From Anatilimnocola aggregata (lineage in GTDB: Bacteria > Planctomycetota > Planctomycetia > Pirellulales > Pirellulaceae): a stretch of 64,000 nucleotides of DNA. The notes under the pieces were generated by a model. That model ran no database searches, had not been told where the DNA came from, and saw nothing but the letters and a program-made list of their open reading frames with translations. Location: NCBI RefSeq assembly GCF_007747655.1, contig NZ_CP036274.1:682001-746000 (forward strand), given 5' to 3'. This document shows, piece by piece, positions 27,021 to 35,587 of this stretch (the stretch's first letter is position 1; each line of letters starts with the position of its first letter). Both the position numbers and the translations under genes were made by a program.

Positions 27021-28058
27021 CTAGGGCGACTCGGATGTCGGCGGATTCACCGCAACTCGTTTGCCCGTGTAATAGCTTTCGCGGGCGGCGATGACGACCG
27101 ACAGTGCGCGGTAGGCATCTTCCAGGTCGTTCACTTTGCGCACCAGGCTCGTCACGCCCCGATAGAACTGCATGAGTAGATGTTCGCCGACGGGACGCTC
27201 GCTGTCGAGCGATTCCAAGTGCCGGCCCGCTTCGTCGAACCAGGTGAGGGACGACGGCAGGTCGATGAAGGCCATCCCCCGCTCGCAGCAAACTTGCAAA
27301 GCAGCTGGTGGGCGAAAGGAGACCGCTTCGGGCCAGGACGACGGCATATAGCGGCCGCAACTGATTTGCGCGACCGGGCCAACGCCAATTTCGCCAGGAG
27401 GGGAAAAATCGAGGCTCATCATTTGATAATCGTCGCCATCGGGCTGGCCGGTGAGGCTGTGGCGAATGCCCATGACCGAAGTTGGCTCCAGGCCGGCGAC
27501 ATAGCGGCACCAATCGACCTGCTCGATCATTTCGCGCTGCATGGTCGGGCAATTGCGGGTCGGGCGGCGACCGTGGCCAGCAGGTTCGACGGACGAGCGG
27601 CGATGGCAGAAGAGGAGTCGCGGCTTGCCCAGACGCGTCGCAATCAGTTCCTTCATGCGAATGGTCGCGGGAGCTAAACGGCGGGGAAATTCCGCCATGA
27701 AGGCAATGCCTGCCTCTTCGACCCTCTTCTTCAACATGGCCGCTTCGGCGGGAGTGTCGATATCGAGGGCCGCGCCGCAATAAACGCTCTTGCCATAGTC
27801 GCAGGCCGCGATGATCGGCAGCGGGCCGTACCACTGGGGTGAGAGAATCAAGACTACATCGATATCGCTACGAGCACAGAGGGCCCGAAAGCCGTCCATT
27901 TCTTCCGCGCGAAAGTCCTTGGCCGCTTGTTCGGCCAGATGGGCCACTTCACAGCAGATGGCTTTGATTTCAAAGCGATCGGAGAGGGCCCGCAGGGCGT
28001 GCCGATGCCGACTTTCCCAGGCGTCTCCCAAACCCACGATCCCGGCTCGCAGTTTCAT
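27021..28058 (-). CDS. Gfo/Idh/MocA-like protein with degenerate active-site motif
   Basis: The 345-residue protein has a Rossmann start MKLRAGIVGLGDAWESRH, in which the usual GxGxxG is reduced to GLGDAW. At the EKP position of active family members the sequence reads VYCGAALDIDTPAEA, so the catalytic Lys motif is lost. The rest (AEFPRRLAPATIRMKELI, then WCRYVAGLEP) fits the family C-domain. It may bind a nucleotide or sugar without dehydrogenase activity, or use other residues. It lies upstream of pgsA on the same strand and is divergent from the HisA-like gene. The fold is fairly sure; activity is doubtful. Confidence 0.75.
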   Translation of the reverse strand: MKLRAGIVGLGDAWESRHRHALRALSDRFEIKAICCEVAHLAEQAAKDFRAEEMDGFRALCARSDIDVVLILSPQWYGPLPIIAACDYGKSVYCGAALDIDTPAEAAMLKKRVEEAGIAFMAEFPRRLAPATIRMKELIATRLGKPRLLFCHRRSSVEPAGHGRRPTRNCPTMQREMIEQVDWCRYVAGLEPTSVMGIRHSLTGQPDGDDYQMMSLDFSPPGEIGVGPVAQISCGRYMPSSWPEAVSFRPPAALQVCCERGMAFIDLPSSLTWFDEAGRHLESLDSERPVGEHLLMQFYRGVTSLVRKVNDLEDAYRALSVVIAARESYYTGKRVAVNPPTSESP

Positions 28059-28186
28059 GCTCGATCGTCAGCCTGGTTTTACCTCGGTTGTGTCCCTGCG
28101 CGGCCGCCTGCGGCAGTCGAGTTGCGCAGCGAATAGTATAGTGCGAGAAAGATCGTTTGTCTTGGCAGTTTCGAAGGAAGTCTGCG

Positions 28187-28933
28187 GTGCGAGTGATTCC
28201 GGTCATCGATCTGAAAGAAGGACTCGTCGTGCGCGGCGTGGGGGGGCGGCGCGACGAATACCGCCCCATCGTCAGCGAACTCGTCCATTCGTCCCATCCC
28301 GGGGCAGTCGCGACCGCGCTCAAAATCGCCTTCGAATTCAACGAAATCTACGTGGCCGATCTCGATGCGATCATGCTGGGCATTCCCGACATCGAATCCT
28401 GGCAAGCGATCGCCGAAACCGGTTTTTCGCTCCTCCTCGATGCGGGTGTTAGCACGGCTGACGAAGCGGCGACAACCTGGCAACGGCTAACGAGGTTGCC
28501 GACCGAGAATTCTCGCCTGGTACTGGGGCTTGAGTCGTGGAGTGGTCCAGACGAACTGCAGCAACTGGCCGCCGCGGGTCTGATTCCGCTCGAACGAGTT
28601 GTCTTCAGTCTCGATTTGCAAGAAGGCCGACCGATTACGACCGACGCGGCTTGGAAAAAAATGACTGCGGCCGAGATCGCCGCAGCAGTGCTGCGCTGTG
28701 GCATTCGCAGTCTGATCGTGCTCGATCTGGCCGCTGTGGGGAGCGGTCGGGGCATCTCGACGCTCCCGCTCGTGCGAATGCTAAGGGGGGCTTATCCGCA
28801 GTTAGAGATCATCGCGGGGGGAGGAGTTCGCGCAAAGCAGGACTTGAGCGATCTTTCGCAAGCCGGTGGGTCGGCCGTGCTCGTTGCTTCGGCCCTGCAC
28901 GACGGTCGACTCTCGCCCGGCGATCTGCGCTGA
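28187..28933 (+). CDS. HisA/HisF-related TIM-barrel protein
   Basis: GTG 28187 (read RVIPVIDLKEGLVVRG) is preferred because AAGGAAG lies about 7 bases upstream; a TTG at 28157 is the alternative. The roughly 248-residue product begins exactly like HisA (VIPVIDLK). It keeps the phosphate-binding ends of strands (VADLDAIMLG, LIVLDLAAVGSG, IIAGGGVRAKQDL). No his genes are nearby, and the length and N-terminus fit the uncharacterised proFAR-isomerase-related group found in planctomycetes and C1-metabolising microbes (COG1411 type). A link to H4MPT-dependent C1 metabolism is possible by family association only. Confidence 0.8.
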   Translation: MRVIPVIDLKEGLVVRGVGGRRDEYRPIVSELVHSSHPGAVATALKIAFEFNEIYVADLDAIMLGIPDIESWQAIAETGFSLLLDAGVSTADEAATTWQRLTRLPTENSRLVLGLESWSGPDELQQLAAAGLIPLERVVFSLDLQEGRPITTDAAWKKMTAAEIAAAVLRCGIRSLIVLDLAAVGSGRGISTLPLVRMLRGAYPQLEIIAGGGVRAKQDLSDLSQAGGSAVLVASALHDGRLSPGDLR

Positions 28934-29107
28934 GGTGACAAATAGTCGTAGATGACAAATTCTTCAGACCGTGTGCAAATGACCTGAAAACCGCTGCAGA
29001 TCGTCCCTTTCCGTCGGTTTTTCGGCAAGTTACGATAGGGCCTCTCTCCTTGTCGCCGGCTTCCTTTGGCCGCTAGTTCAGCCCTTCAGCTAACGATACG
29101 AACTTCG

Positions 29108-30724
29108 ATGATGAACCCGCCAGTGAAGAGCGCCCTCCTGTGCGCTGCCATGATCTTGTCCGGTGTTTGGTGTGCGACGGAATTCCCCGCCGCGGCCCAC
29201 GCGCAAGAGCCCGCGACTCCGGCCACAACTCCTGCCGAGGCAGAGGCCAAAACAGCGGATCAAGCTGCTCAAGGAACACCCGCAGCGACGCCGGACGACC
29301 ACGCTCATGCCGCCGGCCACGAAGGCGAGCACGACGCCGCGCATGCCGCGCATAGCAATATGGGATTGGAACTGCCGCTAGTATCTGTGCTGCCATTCGT
29401 GTTGCTGCTGCTGTGCATCGCGATCTTCCCTCTGGTCAGTCCCCACTGGTGGGAACACAACACCAACAAGGGAATCATCGTTGCCCTCCTTTCAGTACCG
29501 CTGGCTGCGTATCTGGTCTACGCCTTTGGTACTGCCGGCGTACACGAGATTGCCGAAAAACTGCACGAATACGTTTCGTTCATGATTCTGCTGGCCGCGC
29601 TCTATGTCATCAGCGGCGGCATCTATATCAAAGGTTCGCTCAACGGCACACCGCTGGCCAATACGATGCTCTTGCTCATTGGCGCCTTGCTCGCCAGCTT
29701 CATCGGCACGACCGGTGCTTCGGTGCTCCTCATTCGTCCGCTGTTGCGAGCCAACCGCACCCGCAAACAGGTGGCTCACATCGTCGTGTTCTTCATCTTC
29801 ATCGTGTCGAATTGCGCCGGGCTGCTCACGCCACTGGGCGATCCACCATTGTTCATGGGCTTTTTGAAGGGCGTCCCCTTCGAATGGACCCTCATTCACC
29901 TTTGGCCCCATTGGCTGCTGGTGAACATCATGCTGCTGGTGATTTTCAATATCTGGGATCAGGTCGTGTTTGCGAAAGAAGAAAAGGAACGCGCCGGATC
30001 ACAGTTGGAAGCAGTGATGAAGCACGAGCCGCTTGGCGTCGAAGGGGGGCTCAATCTGCTATTCCTGCTGGGTGTCGTCGCGACCATTTATGCCTCGGGC
30101 AATTTTGCCTTCTTCGGGCAAAAGCCTTGGCCGATTGGAGTGGCCGAAGGAATGATGGCCGGTCTGGCGATCGCCGGGTATCTGACCACCAGCAAGCAGA
30201 ACCGCCTCAACAACAAGTTCACGTTTGGTCCGATCATCGAAGTGGCGGTGCTGTTCATCGGCATCTTCATCACCATGGCCCCCGCCCTGCAAATTCTCAA
30301 TGCCTGGGGTCGACCGATTGGTGGGCGCGAAATCATGGGCGTTAAGTTCGCCATGAGCGAAACCTGGCAGTTCTTCTGGGTGACCGGAATTCTCTCCAGC
30401 GTTCTCGACAATGCACCTACGTACATGACCATCGCTGCAACCGCTTGCGGGTTGAATGGTGTAGAAGTGGTCGGCCCGATCTATCTCAAGACCTTCCTCG
30501 AGAAGGGCGGACCCGATGCGGTGAGACTGCTGGCTGCCATTTCGTGCGGGGCCGTGTTCATGGGCGCGAATACCTACATCGGCAACGGCCCGAACTTCAT
30601 GGTCAAAGCCATTGCGGAAGAAAATCAGGTCCGGATGCCGAGCTTCTTCGGCTACATGCTCTACAGCGGCGCGGTACTGATTCCGATCTTTATCATCGTG
30701 ACGCTCGTCTTTTTCCGGACGTAG
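29108..30724 (+). CDS. NhaD/citrate-transporter-superfamily sodium:proton antiporter
   Basis: The start at ATG 29108 or 29111 gives about 538 residues. A signal-like N-terminus is followed by an Ala/Thr/Glu-rich and then His-rich stretch (residues about 30-80, DDHAHAAGHEGEHDAAH). The membrane domain has about 12 hydrophobic segments. Conserved family features include GTTGASVLLIRPLLRANR, SNCAGLLTPLGDPPLFMGFLKG-type sequence, TGILSSVLDNAPTY and GANTYIGNGPNFM. These match NhaD-type Na+/H+ antiporters of the ion transporter superfamily. The His-rich periplasmic extension is unusual and may bind metal or sense pH. It appears to be a single-gene unit. Confidence 0.88.
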   Translation: MMNPPVKSALLCAAMILSGVWCATEFPAAAHAQEPATPATTPAEAEAKTADQAAQGTPAATPDDHAHAAGHEGEHDAAHAAHSNMGLELPLVSVLPFVLLLLCIAIFPLVSPHWWEHNTNKGIIVALLSVPLAAYLVYAFGTAGVHEIAEKLHEYVSFMILLAALYVISGGIYIKGSLNGTPLANTMLLLIGALLASFIGTTGASVLLIRPLLRANRTRKQVAHIVVFFIFIVSNCAGLLTPLGDPPLFMGFLKGVPFEWTLIHLWPHWLLVNIMLLVIFNIWDQVVFAKEEKERAGSQLEAVMKHEPLGVEGGLNLLFLLGVVATIYASGNFAFFGQKPWPIGVAEGMMAGLAIAGYLTTSKQNRLNNKFTFGPIIEVAVLFIGIFITMAPALQILNAWGRPIGGREIMGVKFAMSETWQFFWVTGILSSVLDNAPTYMTIAATACGLNGVEVVGPIYLKTFLEKGGPDAVRLLAAISCGAVFMGANTYIGNGPNFMVKAIAEENQVRMPSFFGYMLYSGAVLIPIFIIVTLVFFRT

Positions 30725-30736
30725 TCGCTGAACGAT

Positions 30737-30872
30737 CGATGGATACCAGGTTGCCAAACCAGGTTCACCGGGCCGCTGGCGGCCGTTTGAACGGGTGGTT
30801 CGCTTGTTTTGCAGTTCACCCGCGCAAGCGCGTGGGTCAACGAGATGACATGGAGCGCTAGTTGGACTAGTC
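30737..30872 (-). repeat. Dispersed ~135-bp element, family B copy 2
   Basis: Read on the minus strand this matches 25490-25625 along its length, with conserved ends (TAGTCCAACT and ATCCATCG) and a conserved GGTTTGGCAACCTG block. It starts 12 bp after the stop codon of the antiporter gene. The two copies lie in inverted orientation 5.1 kb apart. Confidence 0.8.
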
Positions 30873-30909
30873 GTCGCCTGTTTTTGTGAAGGGGGCGAAG
30901 TCCGATTCG

Positions 30910-30937
30910 GTAGCTGAACGATGGCCCATTCAGCTAC
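30910..30937. repeat. Hairpin with GTAGCTGAA arms, family C copy 1
   Basis: GTAGCTGAA (30910-30918) and TTCAGCTAC (30929-30937) form a perfect 9-bp stem with a 10-nt loop, followed by TTTG. The same arm sequence and following TTTG are found in the larger element at 62809-62871. Confidence 0.65.
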
Positions 30938-31155
30938 TTTGCGCTGGCGCGCAAGGGGTTCCAACTGAGCCGTTTATTCCTACGCGGTACGTGCCGGCGG
31001 CCAATTACGGGCTGAAACGGCACCGGCAGGGCCTGCAAATTCCCTCTCTGCCGAACTGTTTGCCACACTTGTCACGCTGGCTGGCAAGAACGACGATTCT
31101 CTAACGAATAGTTTTCCGCCCAATCAGGGTGGCAAATCAAACCGGAGAGTCTCGC

Positions 31156-32409
31156 ATGTCAAACGATTCCTTTTCTGTGACCAGCAGTTCGTCGTGGGGC
31201 TCGCGGATTACGAGCGCTCTCTTCGGCCTGCTCATTGCACCGGTCGCCATGTTTGCTGGCAGCGGACTCCTGTTCTGGAACGAAGGGAACAGCGTCAAGA
31301 CGGCCAAGAGTCTCGACGAAGGCGAGAAGCAAGTCATCTCGGTTCCGGCCGACCAGATCGATCCAGCCAATAACGGCAAGCTCGTCTATGTCACGGGCGA
31401 GACGGCCGTCGAGGGAGCGCTCCGCGACGAGAAGCTGGGCGTTAGCGAGCCAGCCATCAAGCTGCGGCGCGTCGTCGAGATGTATCAGTGGACGGAAAAG
31501 AAAGAGACGAAAAGGCGGAACAACAAGACAGTCACCACCTACGACTACACGCGCAAGTGGGTCGAAGGCACGGAAAGCTCAAGCGGTTTTCATAAGCGAA
31601 GCGGGCATGAAAACCCCGGTTACATGCCGCTGCACTCGCATGAAGAAGTGGCCGACAAGGTCACGCTGGGCGCGTTCACACTCGATACCAATCAAATTGC
31701 CCAAACCGATCACGCTGGCAATCGCAAGCCTCGCGTGATCTCTGCCGAAGAGTTCGCTGCGATGCCGGAAGAAGTGCGGCGCGATGCGGTTCTGCGTGGC
31801 GACGAACTGTACATGCCGGTGAGCAAGTGGTTCCCTCATGCTCCGAAAGATCAAATCAACAGCGAGTTTGCCGAGGAATTCAGGGGGGGCGGAGAAGGGG
31901 ACACGCAGGTGGGCGACGTTCGCATTAAGTTCGTCGTGGTAAAGCCCGGGCCGACGACCATCGTCGCCGAACAAACAGGGACAGGCTTCGAACCGTTCAC
32001 GACCAAAGCTGGCAAGCCGATCAGCATGTTGCGCACGAAGACGCTGCCGCCGCATGAGATGTTCGAACTGGCCCGCAGCGATAACACCTTCTGGACCTGG
32101 GTGCTGCGCGGTGGCGGGGTGCTGGTTATTTTCTTCGGCTTTATGTTTTTGATGGGACCGATCACTGCCGTCAGCGATTGGATTCCCATCCTCGGCAATC
32201 TGGTTAGCGGCGGTGTCTTTGTTATTGCCATCGCCGGCACGCTCATGCTGGGCTCGCTGGTGATCGCCTCGGCCTGGCTCTTCTATCGCCCGGTCTTCGC
32301 GATCATTGTCTTTTTAGGAGCATTGATGCTCGCAGTTGGGATCTATTACCTCTTCCGCCGCAAGCCCAAACCGATTCAGCACGACAGTGGTTTGGAAATT
32401 GTGGGCTAG
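31156..32409 (+). CDS. TMEM43 family membrane protein
   Basis: ATG 31156 gives 417 residues. The sequence shows the TMEM43/LUMA layout: one N-terminal membrane helix (about 18-38, GLLIAPVAMFAGSGLLFWNEG), whose WNEG ending and VKTAKSLDEG are family hallmarks. A large soluble loop of about 250 residues follows, and then a cluster of three or four C-terminal membrane helices (about 310-408). Human TMEM43 is a nuclear-envelope protein; bacterial homologues are common in planctomycetes and have no known role. It has its own leader after the repeat-rich gap and is convergent with the DUF11 gene, 20 bp apart. Confidence 0.85.
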   Translation: MSNDSFSVTSSSSWGSRITSALFGLLIAPVAMFAGSGLLFWNEGNSVKTAKSLDEGEKQVISVPADQIDPANNGKLVYVTGETAVEGALRDEKLGVSEPAIKLRRVVEMYQWTEKKETKRRNNKTVTTYDYTRKWVEGTESSSGFHKRSGHENPGYMPLHSHEEVADKVTLGAFTLDTNQIAQTDHAGNRKPRVISAEEFAAMPEEVRRDAVLRGDELYMPVSKWFPHAPKDQINSEFAEEFRGGGEGDTQVGDVRIKFVVVKPGPTTIVAEQTGTGFEPFTTKAGKPISMLRTKTLPPHEMFELARSDNTFWTWVLRGGGVLVIFFGFMFLMGPITAVSDWIPILGNLVSGGVFVIAIAGTLMLGSLVIASAWLFYRPVFAIIVFLGALMLAVGIYYLFRRKPKPIQHDSGLEIVG

Positions 32410-32429
32410 GCGTTAGCGACCAGTGCGTT

Positions 32430-34679
32430 TTAACGGTCGAGATAGACGCGGGTGCTTTCTTCGCGGGTGACCGGATTCGGCCACTCGTTGCTGCTGATCT
32501 GAACGCGGATGATGAAATCGCCCGCCTTCTGAGCGTTGGCTTGAATGCGAAAGACGGCTTCCTCCTGCGGATTGAGCCGGGCGAGCGGCTCGAAAATAAC
32601 GCGCGAGCCGTCGTTGGCCGCGCGCGTCGGTCCTTCGCCGGAGAGGGCTTTCAGTTCGGGTGGGAGCATTGCCGAGATGCGAATGTTGGTCGCCGACTTG
32701 GTGCCGATGTTCGTCACCTTCACTTCGTAGGTCGTATCGCTCCCCACTTCGATCGGGTCCGACAGATCGGCAATCGTGTGAATCAATTCCGCAGCAGCGT
32801 CGACGCTGACCACCTGCTCGAAGGCGGTGTTAAGGCCGAGGTCGGCGCGCCCTTCGATCCGCAATTTTTGATCGCCCACTTCCTGCGGCATGGCGGTCAA
32901 CTTTACATTGCCAGCCTTAGTGGCGGGAAGTTCCTGTAAGCTCCAGAAGACCGCATGTTGCTGCGGGTCGTAGGTGCCTTGCGAATCGGTTTCGACGAAC
33001 TTCATGCCGCGCGGCAAATAGGCGACGAGTTCGACATCGCGAGCTGCTGCGGTGCCGGGGTTGCTAACCGAGACGGTGTAAGTGGCTGGACGTTCGAGGA
33101 ACCGCTTCTTCGGTCCCACGACGCCGACTTGCAACTGCGGGGCGATGACTTCGATGTTGATTTCGTGCTGGGCAGCCAGATTGGCATCGCCACGGACAAC
33201 GATCGTGTTCTTGATGATGCCGGCCTTATCGGCGCGCAGGGTGAGTTCCATTCGCTTGGATTCGCCGGGCCGCAGCGTGCCGATTTCATATTCAAGCTCG
33301 TTGCCCGATTGATGCGACAGCCCTTGCGGCACGTCTTCTTCGACCACAACGCCTGTCGCGGCACCAGTGCCGGGATTGCTGACCGTGATCGTCATATTGA
33401 GCGTTTCGCCGATCAACAATTTTTCCGGCGCGCTATGCTCAATGGTGAGGAGTGGCCGAGTGCTGATGGAGCGGGCAGTGGCAGTCGCCGCGAAGGTAAC
33501 TTGCGCGACACTGCCAATTTCGCCTTCGGCCTGCGGCATCACTTGCAATTGAATGACTTTCTCATCGCCGGGCTGCATGGTGCCGAGCGGCCAGACGAGC
33601 GTGCCATCGGCAGCCCGTTGAAATTGCGGCTTGGCTTCGACAAGTTGCGTTCCACGTGGGATCTGGTCAGTCACTTGGACTTGTTGGGCCGGAATCTGGC
33701 CGACATTCTTCACATGCAGTTCGAACGTGGCGAGTTTGCCCACTTGGATTTCAGCGGGGGCTACTTTTTCGAGCGTGAGTGCTGGGGTCTGGGCACCTTC
33801 GAAGTGACGTTCGCCCGGCGTTCCCTGGCCGGTGGCTTCTGAACGAGCACCGGCATCGCGGGGGGATGCAGCAGCACTGCTGCTGTAACCACCGAGAGCG
33901 CGCGGCGCGGGTTCAGCCAGGTCAGTCGCGGCCACTTGCGGAGCATACGAATTGGGCGAAGCTGTTTCCGGGGCCAGGCTCAGAGGTGCCGAACGGAGCG
34001 GCATCGGATTGTAGGCGGTAGGAATGGGCTCGGTCGGCGCGCTGTCGTAACCGGGCGGAGCATACGCGTTGGGCTGCATCGCTTCGGTGGGAGTTGGTTC
34101 GGTGGCAGGATCATCACTTAGCGAGGCACTACCGCGGATGGGATTGGCAGGAGGATCGCCCGGTGCAGCTGCAAAGCTATTGAATGGCGCAGGCTGGCCA
34201 TCGGGCGGGGCGCTTGGCAAAGGTGCCTCTTCGGCAGGGGGCTGCGCGGGATCAGCGGCATAGGCTGCGTTGTCTCCAGCAACCACAGGTTGATAGGGAG
34301 CCAGTTGCGCTGGCGCTCCGGTATCGGCGGAGTAGGCCGGCGGCGTGCTGTCGGCAGGCGGCGTAGTCGCCGGAGTTCCATAAGCATTCGAGTTGAAAGC
34401 AAACGGCGGCGGTTGCGTTGGAGCTCCCACCGGCGCGTGCGGATCATAGACCGGTGCTTCGGCAGCTGCAGGGGTTGCAAACTCAGCAGGGTCACCAGGA
34501 ATCGGCGCGCCGCCACCGGTGACGACCTTCTTCGGTTCGGGCAAGGCTTGCTTGCCGCTGATCCGCCGGTATCCGATGTAGCCCATGGACAGACCGGTCC
34601 CCATCACCAGCACCACAAGGGCCAGCTTGATGTTCATCTTCTCACGAACCCAACGGAGCATTCCCCACACGCGGTTCAT
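32430..34679 (-). CDS. DUF11 repeat protein, membrane-anchored
   Basis: The 749-residue product has an N-terminal membrane helix (about 18-36, ALVVLVMGTGLSMGYIGY) and a long Pro/Ala/Ser-rich linker to about residue 290. Several Ig-like DUF11 repeats follow, each with phrases such as NVGQIPAQQVQVTDQIPRG, NPGTGAATGVVVEEDVPQG, NPGTAAARDVELVAYLPRG and NIGTKSATNIRISAMLPPE. These repeats form rod-like stalks outside the membrane. ATG 34637 (MNIKLALV) is an alternative start. It is the next gene downstream of the ubiquitin-like operon on the same strand (229-bp gap). It could be a partner or substrate, but planctomycetes carry many such proteins, so linkage may be accidental. Confidence 0.85.
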   Translation of the reverse strand: MNRVWGMLRWVREKMNIKLALVVLVMGTGLSMGYIGYRRISGKQALPEPKKVVTGGGAPIPGDPAEFATPAAAEAPVYDPHAPVGAPTQPPPFAFNSNAYGTPATTPPADSTPPAYSADTGAPAQLAPYQPVVAGDNAAYAADPAQPPAEEAPLPSAPPDGQPAPFNSFAAAPGDPPANPIRGSASLSDDPATEPTPTEAMQPNAYAPPGYDSAPTEPIPTAYNPMPLRSAPLSLAPETASPNSYAPQVAATDLAEPAPRALGGYSSSAAASPRDAGARSEATGQGTPGERHFEGAQTPALTLEKVAPAEIQVGKLATFELHVKNVGQIPAQQVQVTDQIPRGTQLVEAKPQFQRAADGTLVWPLGTMQPGDEKVIQLQVMPQAEGEIGSVAQVTFAATATARSISTRPLLTIEHSAPEKLLIGETLNMTITVSNPGTGAATGVVVEEDVPQGLSHQSGNELEYEIGTLRPGESKRMELTLRADKAGIIKNTIVVRGDANLAAQHEINIEVIAPQLQVGVVGPKKRFLERPATYTVSVSNPGTAAARDVELVAYLPRGMKFVETDSQGTYDPQQHAVFWSLQELPATKAGNVKLTAMPQEVGDQKLRIEGRADLGLNTAFEQVVSVDAAAELIHTIADLSDPIEVGSDTTYEVKVTNIGTKSATNIRISAMLPPELKALSGEGPTRAANDGSRVIFEPLARLNPQEEAVFRIQANAQKAGDFIIRVQISSNEWPNPVTREESTRVYLDR

Positions 34680-34908
34680 GGCAATCGCCTCGCCGAAAAT
34701 GCCGCTTCGCGAAAATCAGCACCGCGCGACACAATTGCGCGCGGGGCATGCAGAAGCCTGGCAGCTGGCGGTAATTAGCAAAACAAGCAGGGAGGCGAAA
34801 GAGCAATCCCCGGCAGTTGAGCGGAGAAACTGAAGAGAAAATCGCAAGATTTGCGCGCGATAGCAGCGCCCCTGAACCTGCAGTGAAGCAGCCCTGCTAG
34901 CGGCCCCG

Positions 34909-35583
34909 TTATTCCGGCCCAATGTAGAACACATCGTCATCCTTCCCCTTGGCACCGCGCTGCTTGCGCCCAGGTGAATTGGGTACCGGTGTATTCTCGT
35001 CAATGAAAAGGACTTCGCCCGTGGCTGCGGGAGAGGTCCACCGAACACCTTCGCCCGCGCGATGCGAATAGCTGACGATATTCGACGTGCTCACACTGCC
35101 AGCCGAACGCAGAGGACGACTGTCGACCGGAAGTTGATGCTTGCATTCGTCCTCGTACCAATTCTTGGCCGAGTAGTTGGTTGCGCGGTCGAGATTCAAA
35201 TAGGCACTGCGAGCCATGTCCCACAAACGCTCGCAGATTACGTCGAGCCCCACGTCGGGCATCCATGGCAAACCCATTTCGTTCAGGTTGACGAACCCGC
35301 TGAACGAAATGTTGGGGTGAAGAATGGGAGTGAGCCAGCGAATATCGGGCGGGCTGGTGGGATAGGCATAGGGCAAGCGCACTTCGACCTGGTGAAGTTC
35401 GACAATCGAGATCTCGCCGGTCTGGGTCACATCGCGGGCCAGTCCTTTGCCGCGAAACGTAAAGACATACCGATCGGCTGGTTCCCCAAACGATTCGACT
35501 TTCAAAATGCTGCTGCCGGCACTCAGCTTCTGCAACAGCGCGTGGTCGGCGAGCAGACGTTCGGTGCGTTGCTTGGGATCCAT
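34909..35583 (-). CDS. E2-fold (UBC-like) protein lacking the catalytic cysteine
   Basis: A 224-residue protein with the E2 core: YPTSPPDIRW (the P-x-x-P strand region), LHPN (88-91, the family HPN motif) and LPWMPDVGLDVICERLWDM. It aligns position for position with the active E2 of the same operon (39030-39782). There Cys99 follows the HPN; here residue 99 is Asn (FVNLNEMG), so it cannot form a thioester at that site. This recalls the UEV class of eukaryotic E2 variants. The tail (180-224) carries two acidic-hydrophobic motifs, VLFIDE (191-196) and DDDVFYIG (215-222). It starts 4 bp after the stop of the membrane JAB gene and is the last gene of the operon. Confidence 0.85.
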   Translation of the reverse strand: MDPKQRTERLLADHALLQKLSAGSSILKVESFGEPADRYVFTFRGKGLARDVTQTGEISIVELHQVEVRLPYAYPTSPPDIRWLTPILHPNISFSGFVNLNEMGLPWMPDVGLDVICERLWDMARSAYLNLDRATNYSAKNWYEDECKHQLPVDSRPLRSAGSVSTSNIVSYSHRAGEGVRWTSPAATGEVLFIDENTPVPNSPGRKQRGAKGKDDDVFYIGPE

Positions 35584-35587
35584 GAAT

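Larger units (their letters stand above)
30725..31155. other. Intergenic region rich in dispersed repeats
   Basis: This 431-bp gap holds family B copy 2 (30737-30872) and a family C hairpin (30910-30937). No credible gene is visible in the rest. Confidence 0.7.
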
